From the NCBI GenBank assembly GCA_021778415.1, contig JAJYCL010000027.1, positions 1 through 39,834 of the forward strand: a stretch of DNA of 39,834 nucleotides, written 5' to 3'. The translations under genes were made by a program, and so were the position numbers. The notes under the pieces were generated by a model. The model ran no database searches, had not been told where the DNA came from, and worked only from the letters and a program-made list of their open reading frames with translations. Of the stretch, positions 24,702 through 31,494 are shown piece by piece (the stretch's first letter is position 1; each line of letters opens with the position of its first letter). The DNA comes from a bacterium (GTDB lineage Bacteria > Vulcanimicrobiota > Vulcanimicrobiia > Vulcanimicrobiales > Vulcanimicrobiaceae).

Positions 24702-25898
24702 ATGCTTGCTACAGCCACCGACCGTATTTCCTCTGCCGTCGCGCGCCTCGGCGCCGAGAACGCCTTCATGGTCCTTGCCCGTGCGCGCGTACTCGAAGCC
24801 CAAGGGCGGCGCATCGTCCACATGGAGGTCGGCGAACCGGATTTCGATACGCCGACGCATATCAAGGACGCGGCGATTGCAGCATTACACGAGAATTATA
24901 CGCACTACTCGCCATCGACGGGCATCAACGAACTCCGCGATGTCATCGCTGAGTACGTCAGCCGCTTCCGCGGCATTACGCCGGCCTACACGCGCGATAA
25001 TGTGACGGTCACGCCGGGCGCAAAACCGGTGATCTGGAATATTATGTCGGCGATCATCAACCCCGGCGATCATTTTGTCTATTTCAGCCCAGCCTATCCG
25101 GCGTACGCGTCGGCGGCAAGTTATTTGCAAGCCGATGTCACGGCGATTCCGCTGCACGAAGCGGCCAACTGGCGCCCCGATCTTGATGAGCTCGACCGCG
25201 TTGTCACGCCGAAAACCAAAGCGATTGCGATCAATTCGCCGCACAATCCAACCGGCGGTATTCTCACGAACAGCGATCTCGAACGCATCGCCGAGATCGC
25301 CATTCGCAACGATTGCTTGGTTATCGCCGATGAAATCTACAGCCGCAATTTTTATCTCAGCGAAAAATTCGTTTCGATTGCTAGCCTTCCGGGCATGCGC
25401 GATCGCACGATCATCGTCGATGGTTTTTCAAAAGCCTACGCCATGACGGGCTGGCGCCTCGGATATGCCGTGATGCCGGAAGCCTTGCAAAACGTCGTGA
25501 CGCTCTTTAATAACAATACGTTCTCCTGCGTCGCAACGTTCGTACAACGCGCCGGAATTGCCGCACTCACCGGCCCCGATGAACCGGTGCAGAAAATGAA
25601 TGCGATATTCCGCGAACGTCGCGATCGCATCGTCTCCGGCCTCAATGCCATTCCGAACGTGAGTTGCACCCTTCCCGAGGGCGCATTCTACGCGATGCCC
25701 AACATGACGGCGATAACGCACGACGATAAAAAACTCGCGAGTTTCTTGCTCGAAGAAGCCGGCGTCGCATGTAATGGCGGTTCGGCCTTCGGCGCCGCTG
25801 GCAAAGGCTACATTCGTTTTTCCTACGCCGCGTCGCTCGACGACATCGATCTGGCCTTAGCGCAAATCGCCAAGCATCTTCCGCACTACAAAGACTAA
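24702..25898 (+). CDS. Class I pyridoxal-phosphate aminotransferase (aspartate aminotransferase-like)
   Basis: Transfers amino groups between an amino acid and a 2-oxo acid using PLP. The 398 residues follow fold type I subgroup I: MEVGEPDFDTPTHIKDAA near the N-terminus, YSPSTGINELRDVIAEY, SPHNPTGGILTNSDLERIAE (substrate and PLP contacts), ADEIYSRNFY (Asp binding the pyridine N, Tyr), the Schiff-base lysine in DGFSKAYAMTGWRLGYAV and the substrate-carboxylate Arg in KGYIRFSYAASLDDI. This is the Ib branch that contains bacterial AspC/AspB. Exact substrate (aspartate, alanine or a longer chain) cannot be settled from sequence. It is transcribed away from the giant repeat genes and followed by a cluster of dyads. 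Confidence 0.93.
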   Translation: MLATATDRISSAVARLGAENAFMVLARARVLEAQGRRIVHMEVGEPDFDTPTHIKDAAIAALHENYTHYSPSTGINELRDVIAEYVSRFRGITPAYTRDNVTVTPGAKPVIWNIMSAIINPGDHFVYFSPAYPAYASAASYLQADVTAIPLHEAANWRPDLDELDRVVTPKTKAIAINSPHNPTGGILTNSDLERIAEIAIRNDCLVIADEIYSRNFYLSEKFVSIASLPGMRDRTIIVDGFSKAYAMTGWRLGYAVMPEALQNVVTLFNNNTFSCVATFVQRAGIAALTGPDEPVQKMNAIFRERRDRIVSGLNAIPNVSCTLPEGAFYAMPNMTAITHDDKKLASFLLEEAGVACNGGSAFGAAGKGYIRFSYAASLDDIDLALAQIAKHLPHYKD

Positions 25899-25899
25899 G

Positions 25900-25921
25900 C
25901 ACGCGGTTTTCATTCCGCGTG
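25900..25921 (+). other. Hairpin directly after the aminotransferase
   Basis: CACGCGG and CCGCGTG pair perfectly around the loop TTTTCATT. It starts two bases after the stop codon. No T-run follows, so intrinsic termination is not clear; it may protect the mRNA end. Confidence 0.6.
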
Positions 25922-25939
25922 ACACGTGCTCAATGGTGA

Positions 25940-25980
25940 ATCAAAGAGGTGACCTGGTTTTTCCAGGCCACCTCTTTGAT
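25940..25980. other. Long near-perfect stem-loop
   Basis: An 18-bp stem (ATCAAAGAGGTGACCTGG pairing with CCAGGCCACCTCTTTGAT, one mismatch) with a TTTTT loop. Neither strand has a T-run after the stem, so it is not a standard terminator despite its strength. It could be a transcription barrier, an RNA-processing site or a small mobile-repeat remnant. Confidence 0.75.
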
Positions 25981-25993
25981 CTGTTAAACTACA

Positions 25994-26010
25994 TCGCTAT
26001 TCAATAGCGA
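25994..26010. other. 17-bp perfect dyad
   Basis: TCGCTATTCAATAGCGA is an exact inverted repeat around one central C. It could be a protein-binding dyad or a short hairpin with a TTCAA loop. It lies 124 bp before the start of the GFA-like gene. Confidence 0.55.
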
Positions 26011-26133
26011 CGATACGTGATTATTACCAGTCGTTATTTTCACTTTTCTTCTGTTGCCGACAATAGTCCGTTGTAGGTTTTCCGCCCACACGATCAACGC
26101 GAAGGGCTATGAGATGCTACATCCAAAAGGCGT

Positions 26134-26649
26134 ATGGCGATGCTGACGATCGACGATCAGACCCAGGTGCGCTGTTCGTGCGGGGCAGTTGTGTTGACGC
26201 TGCGAGGCGCACCGATCGTGAGCCTGGTGTGTTATTGCGACACGTGCCAAGAGGGTTCGCGTCGCATTGAAGCGTTGCCGAACGCACCGTCCGTGCGAGA
26301 ACCGGACGGCGGCACCGCATACGTGTCATACCGCAAAGATCGAATCACGTACGCGAAGGGGCGCGAGCTTCTGATAGACATCACGCTGGACCAGCGTTCG
26401 AAGACCAAGCGGGTTGTCGCATCGTGCTGCAATTCGGCTCTCCTGATGCGCTTCGACGATGCGCGGCATTGGGTCCCTCTCTACCGCGTTCGCTTCGAAT
26501 CGAACCCGCCGGCGATAGAGATGCGTATCTGCACGAGTTTTCTGCCGGGAAACGTCGTTCCCCCAAACGACGTGCCGTCGTACCGGGACTACCCCGGTGC
26601 GTTGGTCATGAAGCTCCTTCGATCTCGCTTGGCGATGCTATTCCGTTGA
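26134..26649 (+). CDS. GFA/CENP-V-like zinc-binding protein (DUF6151 type)
   Basis: A 171-residue protein with the cysteine pattern of the glutathione-dependent formaldehyde-activating (GFA) fold: Cys14-x-Cys16-Gly, Cys33-x-Cys35-x2-Cys38 and Cys98-Cys99-Asn. In the family these bind two zinc ions. The length and the ending (TSFLPGNVVPPNDVPSYRDY) resemble the DUF6151 subgroup, as I recall it. The substrate is unknown, and GFA-fold proteins often lack proven formaldehyde activity. ATG 26134 follows AAAAGG. The gene stands alone, with 235 bp of structured spacer before it and trpS converging 14 bp downstream. Confidence 0.75.
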   Translation: MAMLTIDDQTQVRCSCGAVVLTLRGAPIVSLVCYCDTCQEGSRRIEALPNAPSVREPDGGTAYVSYRKDRITYAKGRELLIDITLDQRSKTKRVVASCCNSALLMRFDDARHWVPLYRVRFESNPPAIEMRICTSFLPGNVVPPNDVPSYRDYPGALVMKLLRSRLAMLFR

Positions 26650-26663
26650 CAATCACCTAACAA

Positions 26664-27653
26664 TTAGAGCCGCATGGCGGATTTTACGTCGCGCAATACG
26701 CCGGCTGCGATATGGCGAGTTCGTTCCGTTCCCTTGGCAATGATGCGTTCGACTTCTCCCATATCGTTGCGATAGATCCGCAAGCGATCGCGTACCGGGC
26801 TCAAATAGGCATTTAACGCCTCGGCAAACGCAGCCTTATCCGGCGCGCAACCTAACTCGCCCGTTCGGCAGCCAGCAGCGATTTCGTTGAGCTGCGGCAC
26901 TGCAGCGACGAGTTTCCAAAGGCTGAACACCGGGCAGACTTCCGGACGTCCGGGGTCGCCCTTGCGGATTTTCAGCGGATCGGTCACCATGCCGCGGATT
27001 TTTTTCGTCGTCGTTTCTTCGTCGTCGGAAATGAGGATCGCATTATCATATGATTTGCTCATTTTTCGGCCATCGGTTCCCGGCACATCGGGAAATTCCG
27101 ACAGCGTGGGTTTGGGCTCGACGAGAACCTCTCTCCCGGCTCCGTATAGATGATTAAAGCGCCGAACGACTTCGCGCCCGAGTTCTAAATGCGCGACTTG
27201 ATCGCGCCCGACGGGAACCGATTCGGCGCGCACGATAGCGATATCGCAGAGTTGCAACAGCGGATACCCGAGAAAACCGAGCGTCGAAATTTCGGAACCC
27301 AATTCTTCGATTTGACTTTTAAACGTCGGTACGCGCTCCAGCCACGAGATCGGCGTGATCATCGAAAGAAGCGCATACAACTCGGCAATCTCGGGAACGG
27401 CCGACTGCAAAAAAAACGTGCCCTTGTTGGGATCCACACCGGCGGCCAACCAAACGGCAACCATCTCGTTGCGCGCGTCGCGTATTTTTTTCGGATCGGC
27501 AAACCCCGTCGTATATGCGTGAAGATCGGCGATTTCAAAGAATGCTTCGGATGTATCGCAATACGAAACCCACTGCGTGAGAACGCCGACAAGATGGCCG
27601 AGATGCAGATCGCCGGTCGGGCGCATGCCCGACATCACCCGTGGTGTATTCAT
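26664..27653 (-). CDS. trpS: Tryptophanyl-tRNA synthetase
   Basis: Charges tRNA-Trp (class I synthetase, Rossmann fold). The 329 residues contain the HIGH-type motif as HLGH (17-20) in RPTGDLHLGHLVG and the KMSKS motif in GRKMSKSYDNAILISDD. PVGRDQVAHLELGREVVRRF and the C-terminal helix region (LNAYLSPVRDRLRIYRNDMG) are also typical. The ATG at 27653 overlaps the thiD stop as ATGA; a longer reading would extend into thiD. Coupling to thiamine genes is unusual and probably just operon packing. Confidence 0.96.
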   Translation of the reverse strand: MNTPRVMSGMRPTGDLHLGHLVGVLTQWVSYCDTSEAFFEIADLHAYTTGFADPKKIRDARNEMVAVWLAAGVDPNKGTFFLQSAVPEIAELYALLSMITPISWLERVPTFKSQIEELGSEISTLGFLGYPLLQLCDIAIVRAESVPVGRDQVAHLELGREVVRRFNHLYGAGREVLVEPKPTLSEFPDVPGTDGRKMSKSYDNAILISDDEETTTKKIRGMVTDPLKIRKGDPGRPEVCPVFSLWKLVAAVPQLNEIAAGCRTGELGCAPDKAAFAEALNAYLSPVRDRLRIYRNDMGEVERIIAKGTERTRHIAAGVLRDVKSAMRL

Positions 27654-28417
27654 GGTCCGCCCGGATTGGTGGATGGCACAAGAGAACCCTTGCTCGCGCG
27701 CAAAAGCTCGCTGCGCACACAATTTCGCGCATCCTCAACTGCGGCTGCTAACGGCCGTCGATTTGCCAGCCCCGCAGCCAATGCGGCAGCAAACGTGCAT
27801 CCCGTTCCCGGCATTGTCGCGGCAATGCGATCCCCCGTAAACCACTGCGCTCCATGCTCATCGACGAGCAGATCATCCGAGCCATGTGTACGATGACCAC
27901 CTTTGAGCACTATTGCGCGCGCGCCACGGTCGTGCAACGCCGTTGCCGCCTCCAGCATCCCGTCGTCACGTAGCTCCGCGACGCCGAGCAAGTGCGCGGC
28001 CTCAAGCAGATTCGGTGTGATAATCGCCGTCGGTAAACCGAGCAGCATATCTTGTAAGCACGCATACGCCGTCGCGTCATAAAACCGCCCACCCTTCGAC
28101 GCGCCCAAAACGGGATCGATGACGACGGGCAGATCTCGCTCACGCAAAAAGCGTTCGACCATCGCAATATTCTCGACGGTCACCAAAGCCCCGATACGAA
28201 CCGCTGCAATACGCTCCCATGGCATGACCGCGAGCTGTTCGGCAACGAGCGTCGCATCCAGCGGATGCAGGGCAACAACGCCGCTTTCATCTTGAGCGCT
28301 TACTGCCGCGACGACCGTAAAACAGGTCACGCCGAAATGCATCATCACCGCAATATCGCGTCCTACACCCGCAACATTTTGCGGATGCGTCGTTCCGATC
28401 GAGAGAACCGAACTCAT
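27650..28417 (-). CDS. thiD: Hydroxymethylpyrimidine phosphate kinase (ThiD-like)
   Basis: Phosphorylates HMP-P to HMP-PP, the pyrimidine half of thiamine. The 255 residues follow the ribokinase-like fold: VTCFTVVAAVSAQDESGV, VVIDPVLGASKGGRFYD, ITPNLLEAAHLLGV, VLKGGH and the anion-hole motif PGTGCTFAAALAAGLA. The N-terminal substrate loop is unusual: GTTHPQNVAGVGRD replaces the common AGSDxSGGAGIQAD. A shifted substrate preference is therefore possible. ATG 28417 overlaps the thiE stop (ATGA); two upstream ATGs in the same frame lie inside thiE. The pairing with thiE supports a thiamine role. Confidence 0.87.
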   Translation of the reverse strand: MSSVLSIGTTHPQNVAGVGRDIAVMMHFGVTCFTVVAAVSAQDESGVVALHPLDATLVAEQLAVMPWERIAAVRIGALVTVENIAMVERFLRERDLPVVIDPVLGASKGGRFYDATAYACLQDMLLGLPTAIITPNLLEAAHLLGVAELRDDGMLEAATALHDRGARAIVLKGGHRTHGSDDLLVDEHGAQWFTGDRIAATMPGTGCTFAAALAAGLANRRPLAAAVEDARNCVRSELLRASKGSLVPSTNPGGP

Positions 28418-29067
28418 ACCGAACATTGCTCCCATAAGCCTACCAGAGTCTCCGCTGCTGCCCGAGGATTCGTCGCCGACGCGAGTGCGGAAATCACCGC
28501 CGCCATCGCAACGCCGCTAGCTGCCACCGCGGCGATCGTCTCGCGCGAAATTCCACCGATTGCACAGACGGGAAGATTCGCGGCTGCGGCAATATCCAGC
28601 AATCCGGAAAGTCCGATGGGGATCCCGGCATCATCTTTGGTTTTCGTCGGATAGACTGGCCCAACGCCGATATAATCGATGCTCTCTCGCTGAAGTGTCA
28701 GTGCTTCACGCACGGATCCGCACGAAATGCCAAGAATCCCGTCGGGCCACGCTGCGCGAACGAATGACGGATCATCGAATCCATCATCGCCGGGCCCGAG
28801 GTGCACGCCGTCGCACTCCAACGCTTTTGCCGCCTGCCAATCGTCGTTGAGCAACAGCAGGGCATCATGCTCGCGCGTTGCGCTGCGCAAGAGTCGTAGC
28901 TCGTCGAGATCGATGCCGCCTTTGCGTCGATATTGCATCACGCGCACGCCCGCTCCGAGCGCAGCATTTGCGACATCGAGCGCATTGGCGCACGCATCGC
29001 CGACAATAGCGTATACGCCTGAGAGGCTCAGCGTTCGACCTAAAGGGTGTGACGAAGTTTTCGCCAT
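28414..29067 (-). CDS. thiE: Thiamine-phosphate synthase
   Basis: Joins HMP-PP to the thiazole phosphate to give thiamine phosphate. The 217 residues form a TIM barrel with the family landmarks VMQYRRKGG (usual QLR-K), LLLNDDWQAAKALECDGVHL, IGVGPVYPTKTKDDAG and VCAIGGIS. ATG 29067 is preferred over the in-frame 29100 because it trims the protein to the family start, but it has no strong ribosome-binding site. Translation may be coupled to the small membrane gene that it overlaps by 28 bp. No TPP riboswitch is recognisable upstream. Confidence 0.93.
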   Translation of the reverse strand: MAKTSSHPLGRTLSLSGVYAIVGDACANALDVANAALGAGVRVMQYRRKGGIDLDELRLLRSATREHDALLLLNDDWQAAKALECDGVHLGPGDDGFDDPSFVRAAWPDGILGISCGSVREALTLQRESIDYIGVGPVYPTKTKDDAGIPIGLSGLLDIAAAANLPVCAIGGISRETIAAVAASGVAMAAVISALASATNPRAAAETLVGLWEQCSV

Positions 29068-29225
29068 GCCAACACATTTGCCACGGCGTAAATAATCCAA
29101 ACGACAACAAGTCCGGCGGCAAGAAGCGGTTTATGATTCGCCAACGCCAACGGAACGAGCACACCACCGCAAAGCACGCCAGCCATTGCGACGGAAAGCA
29201 ATCGCGTAAACGTAAACATCTTCAT
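29040..29225 (-). CDS. Small two-helix membrane protein
   Basis: No family recognised. The 61 residues form two hydrophobic helices (RLLSVAMAGVLCGGVLVPLA and LLAAGLVVVWIIYAVANVLA), ending in the basic tail WRKLRHTL. It overlaps the thiE start and is co-directional. A role in thiamine precursor uptake would be speculation. Its short length leaves some doubt that it is a gene, although the two clean helices and the basic end favour it. Confidence 0.55.
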   Translation of the reverse strand: MKMFTFTRLLSVAMAGVLCGGVLVPLALANHKPLLAAGLVVVWIIYAVANVLAWRKLRHTL

Positions 29226-29319
29226 GACGGGTGCCCCCGGTTGATATGAAGCGAAGAAGTACCCTGCATTGCTTTTTGAACGATCACGGCGATTGCCAGG
29301 TTTGCGTAACGACCCTTCA

Positions 29320-29354
29320 TTTCCCTACACACAGGGAAAGCCGGCGAAACCGGC
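29320..29354. other. Two abutting perfect hairpins at the island edge
   Basis: TTTCCCT-ACACAC-AGGGAAA (29320-29339) is followed without a gap by GCCGG-CGAAA-CCGGC (29340-29354). They lie between the restriction gene's stop (29385) and the thiE operon. On the minus strand they would fold 30-65 bases after the restriction gene, consistent with a transcript end, but there is no T-run. Confidence 0.6.
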
Positions 29355-29384
29355 CACGCTGAAATTACGCGTTAGAAACAGTGA

Positions 29385-30086
29385 CTATACATCGTTTTCT
29401 AAATCGACGCCGGCGTTGATTTTTTCTTCTTCCACCTCGGCTTCCGCCTCCAGTAGGGCGCGGTCTTGGGGTACGTCAGGCTCAACACCCACAAGAACGA
29501 GCGGTACATGTGGAACCCCTCGGCCTTCTCTTATAAGATCGAACAAGGCGCCTTCATAGTATGGGACGCCCGATGACATTTGCGCCTGAAGCGCCTTCAT
29601 TGGCAAAATTTCGATCCCGACATCCATGTGATCTGTTGTATAGAAGGCCATATGTTTTACAAAAAGATCATGAGCAATAAATGCGTATTTCCCAAACTGA
29701 ACCTCGACCATGCAACGCTCTTTTACGAAATCAGTTTGATTATACGAGAGGAATGGAATTTTTCCAGCGGCCAATATTCTCTCGCGTTGCTCATTTTTGG
29801 GTAGAGCCAGATTTTCACGTGTTATTCGTTCATCGTCGGTGACATAATATGTTACTCGCCGGTCTTCCCAACCAAGTTTTCCAAAACTCGCTTTAATGGC
29901 CTTGTTCATATCGGTCGGAGAATACAGCAACTTACCGATCATTCGCCTTTCTTTTGAGACTTTTGTTCGGTGCTTTTCGGCGTCACAAGCACTTATTACA
30001 GAAACTATTTCCTCCCAAAGATGTGGCTTATGAATAAGAAGGTATTCGTGGCCGTTAAGATGCGAATATTTTGCTGCAATCTTCAC
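29385..30086 (-). CDS. BglII-like type II restriction endonuclease
   Basis: A 233-residue protein I assign to the BglII endonuclease family. The active-site segment TDFVKERCMVEVQFGKYAFI carries Asp119, Glu128 and Gln130. That is the same D-x8-E-V-Q spacing as Asp84, Glu93 and Gln95 of BglII as I remember it, where Gln replaces the usual catalytic Lys. Downstream matches (MDVGIEILPMKAL, VPYYEGALFDL, VPLVLVGVEPD) follow the same order. By analogy it would cut a palindromic hexamer, perhaps AGATCT-like, but specificity cannot be read from sequence. The GTG at 30086 overlaps the methyltransferase stop (GTGA) and has GGAGG nine bases upstream. It ends in a Glu-rich tail. Base composition is clearly AT-richer than the flanks, suggesting transfer. 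Confidence 0.85.
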   Translation of the reverse strand: MKIAAKYSHLNGHEYLLIHKPHLWEEIVSVISACDAEKHRTKVSKERRMIGKLLYSPTDMNKAIKASFGKLGWEDRRVTYYVTDDERITRENLALPKNEQRERILAAGKIPFLSYNQTDFVKERCMVEVQFGKYAFIAHDLFVKHMAFYTTDHMDVGIEILPMKALQAQMSSGVPYYEGALFDLIREGRGVPHVPLVLVGVEPDVPQDRALLEAEAEVEEEKINAGVDLENDV

Positions 30087-31018
30087 GCCTTTTGGCCTCC
30101 GTTTGGCCGCGTCGGATCGTAAATGGGGCGATTCATTGGTCGAGTTCTTAAGACTCCAGAATTCAAATCATCGATTCGCTTCGCAGCGATTTCAACGTAC
30201 TCGTCAACAATGTCGCAGCCATAGCCTTTTCGCCCATGCAACAATGCAGCGACAAGACTCGAACCAACCCCCATATATGGATCGAGAACGATATCGTCAA
30301 CATTTGTTAACGACAATACCAGTCGCTCAATAAGCTCAACGGGGAACTGACAGGGGTGTTGCGTCTTTTCAACGTGGTTAAATTTTACGTTGGGAATTAC
30401 CCAAACATCACCTGGATTTTTTCCAAGTGGATTGCAGGATAGTTGCCCCCGTTTCGGGCCTTTATAGTACTTTTTCCCCGGGTACTTTGATGGAACTCTA
30501 ATCGGGTCTAGGTTGAAAGTGTATTCTCCGCCTTTCGTGAACCACATTATAGTTTCGTAACGACCTGAGAGCCTTTTAGAGCCATGAAGGCCGTGCTCGA
30601 AATGCCAAATTATGCGATTGCGAAGCTTTAGACCATGCTTCCGAAAGACATCGAAGAGCAGTATATCTAAGGGTATTATCTCGCCGTCTAGCACGTGATT
30701 TCCAACCTGCCAACAAATTGATCCCCGTGGCGAGAGTACTCGAACGCATTCTTCTATTACTTGCGACTGCTCGCGAACATACTGCTCTAAAGGTGTCGAC
30801 TTCTCGTAGGCCTTTCCAATGTTATATGGTGGCGAGGTAACCACCAACTGGACGCTTTCGTCGGCGACATCGCCCAAAAAACGTAGGTTGTCGCACGCAA
30901 GCATTTTTACTCGGTCGTGACTACCAAGAGCATTCTGCCATTGCCGGTTTGGAGCGGATGCGAGCACAGGTGCCTCTCTTAAAATTCCAGGAAGCGATGG
31001 GGCGTGATAACTTGGCAT
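30083..31018 (-). CDS. Type II DNA methyltransferase, beta class (N4-cytosine or N6-adenine)
   Basis: SAM-dependent methyltransferase protecting host DNA from the adjoining nuclease. The 311 residues have catalytic motif IV TSPPY at 61-65 and SAM motif I DPYMGVGSS at 246-254. Motif IV before motif I defines the beta group. The central WHFEHGLHGSKRLSGRYETI region and KTQHPCQFPVELIERLV (218-234) are usual in this group. The Ser before Pro-Pro-Tyr favours N4-cytosine methylation, which I recall is also the chemistry of the BglII methylase, though some SPPY enzymes methylate adenine. The N-terminal ~30 residues are poorly conserved, so the ATG at 31018 is tentative. Confidence 0.92.
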   Translation of the reverse strand: MPSYHAPSLPGILREAPVLASAPNRQWQNALGSHDRVKMLACDNLRFLGDVADESVQLVVTSPPYNIGKAYEKSTPLEQYVREQSQVIEECVRVLSPRGSICWQVGNHVLDGEIIPLDILLFDVFRKHGLKLRNRIIWHFEHGLHGSKRLSGRYETIMWFTKGGEYTFNLDPIRVPSKYPGKKYYKGPKRGQLSCNPLGKNPGDVWVIPNVKFNHVEKTQHPCQFPVELIERLVLSLTNVDDIVLDPYMGVGSSLVAALLHGRKGYGCDIVDEYVEIAAKRIDDLNSGVLRTRPMNRPIYDPTRPNGGQKA

Positions 31019-31117
31019 GTCGCTAAGCCATCACGCGTCAACATGAGGCCAACAAGGCCCTTAAGGACAGACATCGGGTCAATTGACAGTTTTTCACACT
31101 CCCCCTTCTCTGGATTA

Positions 31118-31132
31118 AATCTAACAGAAAAA
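31118..31132. promoter_or_regulatory. Second, degenerate operator candidate (inverted copy)
   Basis: TCTAACAGAAA at 31120-31130 is the exact reverse complement of TTTCTGTTAGA at 31220-31230, about 90 bp away. It lies about 100 bp upstream of the methyltransferase start. It is weaker as a dyad (core TCT-AAC-AGA). Confidence 0.4.
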
Positions 31133-31218
31133 ATCGATATTGGCTATCTAGTGGGAGCCTTTGATCCGCGCACTATACCTAGCGGCAAACACTCGTTCTG
31201 GACTTGGCTACTCGGTTA

Positions 31219-31233
31219 ATTTCTGTTAGAAAT
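31219..31233. promoter_or_regulatory. Dyad operator candidate before the RHH gene
   Basis: ATTTCTGTTAGAAAT is a perfect 6+3+6 dyad ending 7 bp before the TTG start of the RHH gene. A weak promoter reading (TTGGCT 31204-31209, 17 bp, TAGAAA 31227-31232) overlaps it, which would suit autorepression. Confidence 0.5.
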
Positions 31234-31240
31234 AACTGCT

Positions 31241-31414
31241 TTGGCGCGCACTATTGGTACAAAAACGGGACGAAAGGGAGAAACATGTAGCTTATACGCG
31301 GACCCGCGTATCATGGGCTTATTTAAGCAGGCAGCGGAAGAGCGGGGCCTAAGCCCCGGAAAATTATTAGCCGAGGTCGTCGCCCTGTTAGTAAACAAAA
31401 AAGAGTCTGCCTAA
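31241..31414 (+). CDS. Small ribbon-helix-helix DNA-binding protein, likely controller of the R-M genes
   Basis: A 57-residue protein divergent from the methyltransferase. From the TTG at 31241 it has a basic start (MARTIGTKTGRKG), a strand (ETCSLYADP), helix A (RIMGLFKQAAEERGL) and helix B (SPGKLLAEVVALLVN). This is the strand-helix-helix layout of Arc/CopG/MetJ-type dimers, with the familiar AxERGLSxxxLLxE pattern. The next possible start, ATG 31313, would remove the strand, so TTG is preferred. There is no ribosome-binding site, as with rpmA. RHH proteins commonly repress their own promoter and neighbours; control of the restriction-modification operon is an inference. An antitoxin without its toxin is the alternative. 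Confidence 0.6.
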   Translation: MARTIGTKTGRKGETCSLYADPRIMGLFKQAAEERGLSPGKLLAEVVALLVNKKESA

Positions 31415-31494
31415 GAATCTCGCGCATAAACCGAAAATCCGGTCAGCCTACCTGCTTGCTTGAACCGTGGCAACGAGTCTTAATTCTCCCGCCT

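Noticed and set aside
24645-24860. An upstream N-terminal extension of giant repeat protein copy 1.
   Set aside because: It is antisense to the aminotransferase, is absent from the paralogue and has no signal-like segment.
25940-25980. Calling the long stem-loop a standard Rho-independent terminator.
   Set aside because: Neither strand has a T-run after the stem.
27654-27722. A 23-codon longer trpS.
   Set aside because: The extension lies inside thiD and precedes the normal TrpS start; the ATGA overlap fits better.
29226-29319. A TPP riboswitch before the thiE operon.
   Set aside because: The conserved CTGAGA and ACCTGA..TGGATAATGCCAGCG elements are not found.
29320-29339. A CRISPR repeat, because the hairpin resembles type I-E repeat stems.
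   Set aside because: It occurs once here, with no array spacing and no cas genes.
29280-29384. A possible cobalamin- or c-di-GMP-type riboswitch (GGGAAAGCCGGCGAAACCGGC on the plus strand, ACGCAAACC on the minus strand).
   Set aside because: Only short fragments resemble those consensus cores. On the plus strand nothing suitable lies downstream, and the minus-strand elements are incomplete.
29580-29804. A 74-codon plus-strand frame inside the restriction gene.
   Set aside because: It is fully antisense to a convincing nuclease and has no start signals or family features.
31004-31219. A 71-codon plus-strand reading frame just before and in frame with the RHH gene.
   Set aside because: It overlaps the divergent methyltransferase start, has no recognisable domain and ends in a stop before the RHH gene. 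It is more likely chance open frame over the regulatory region.
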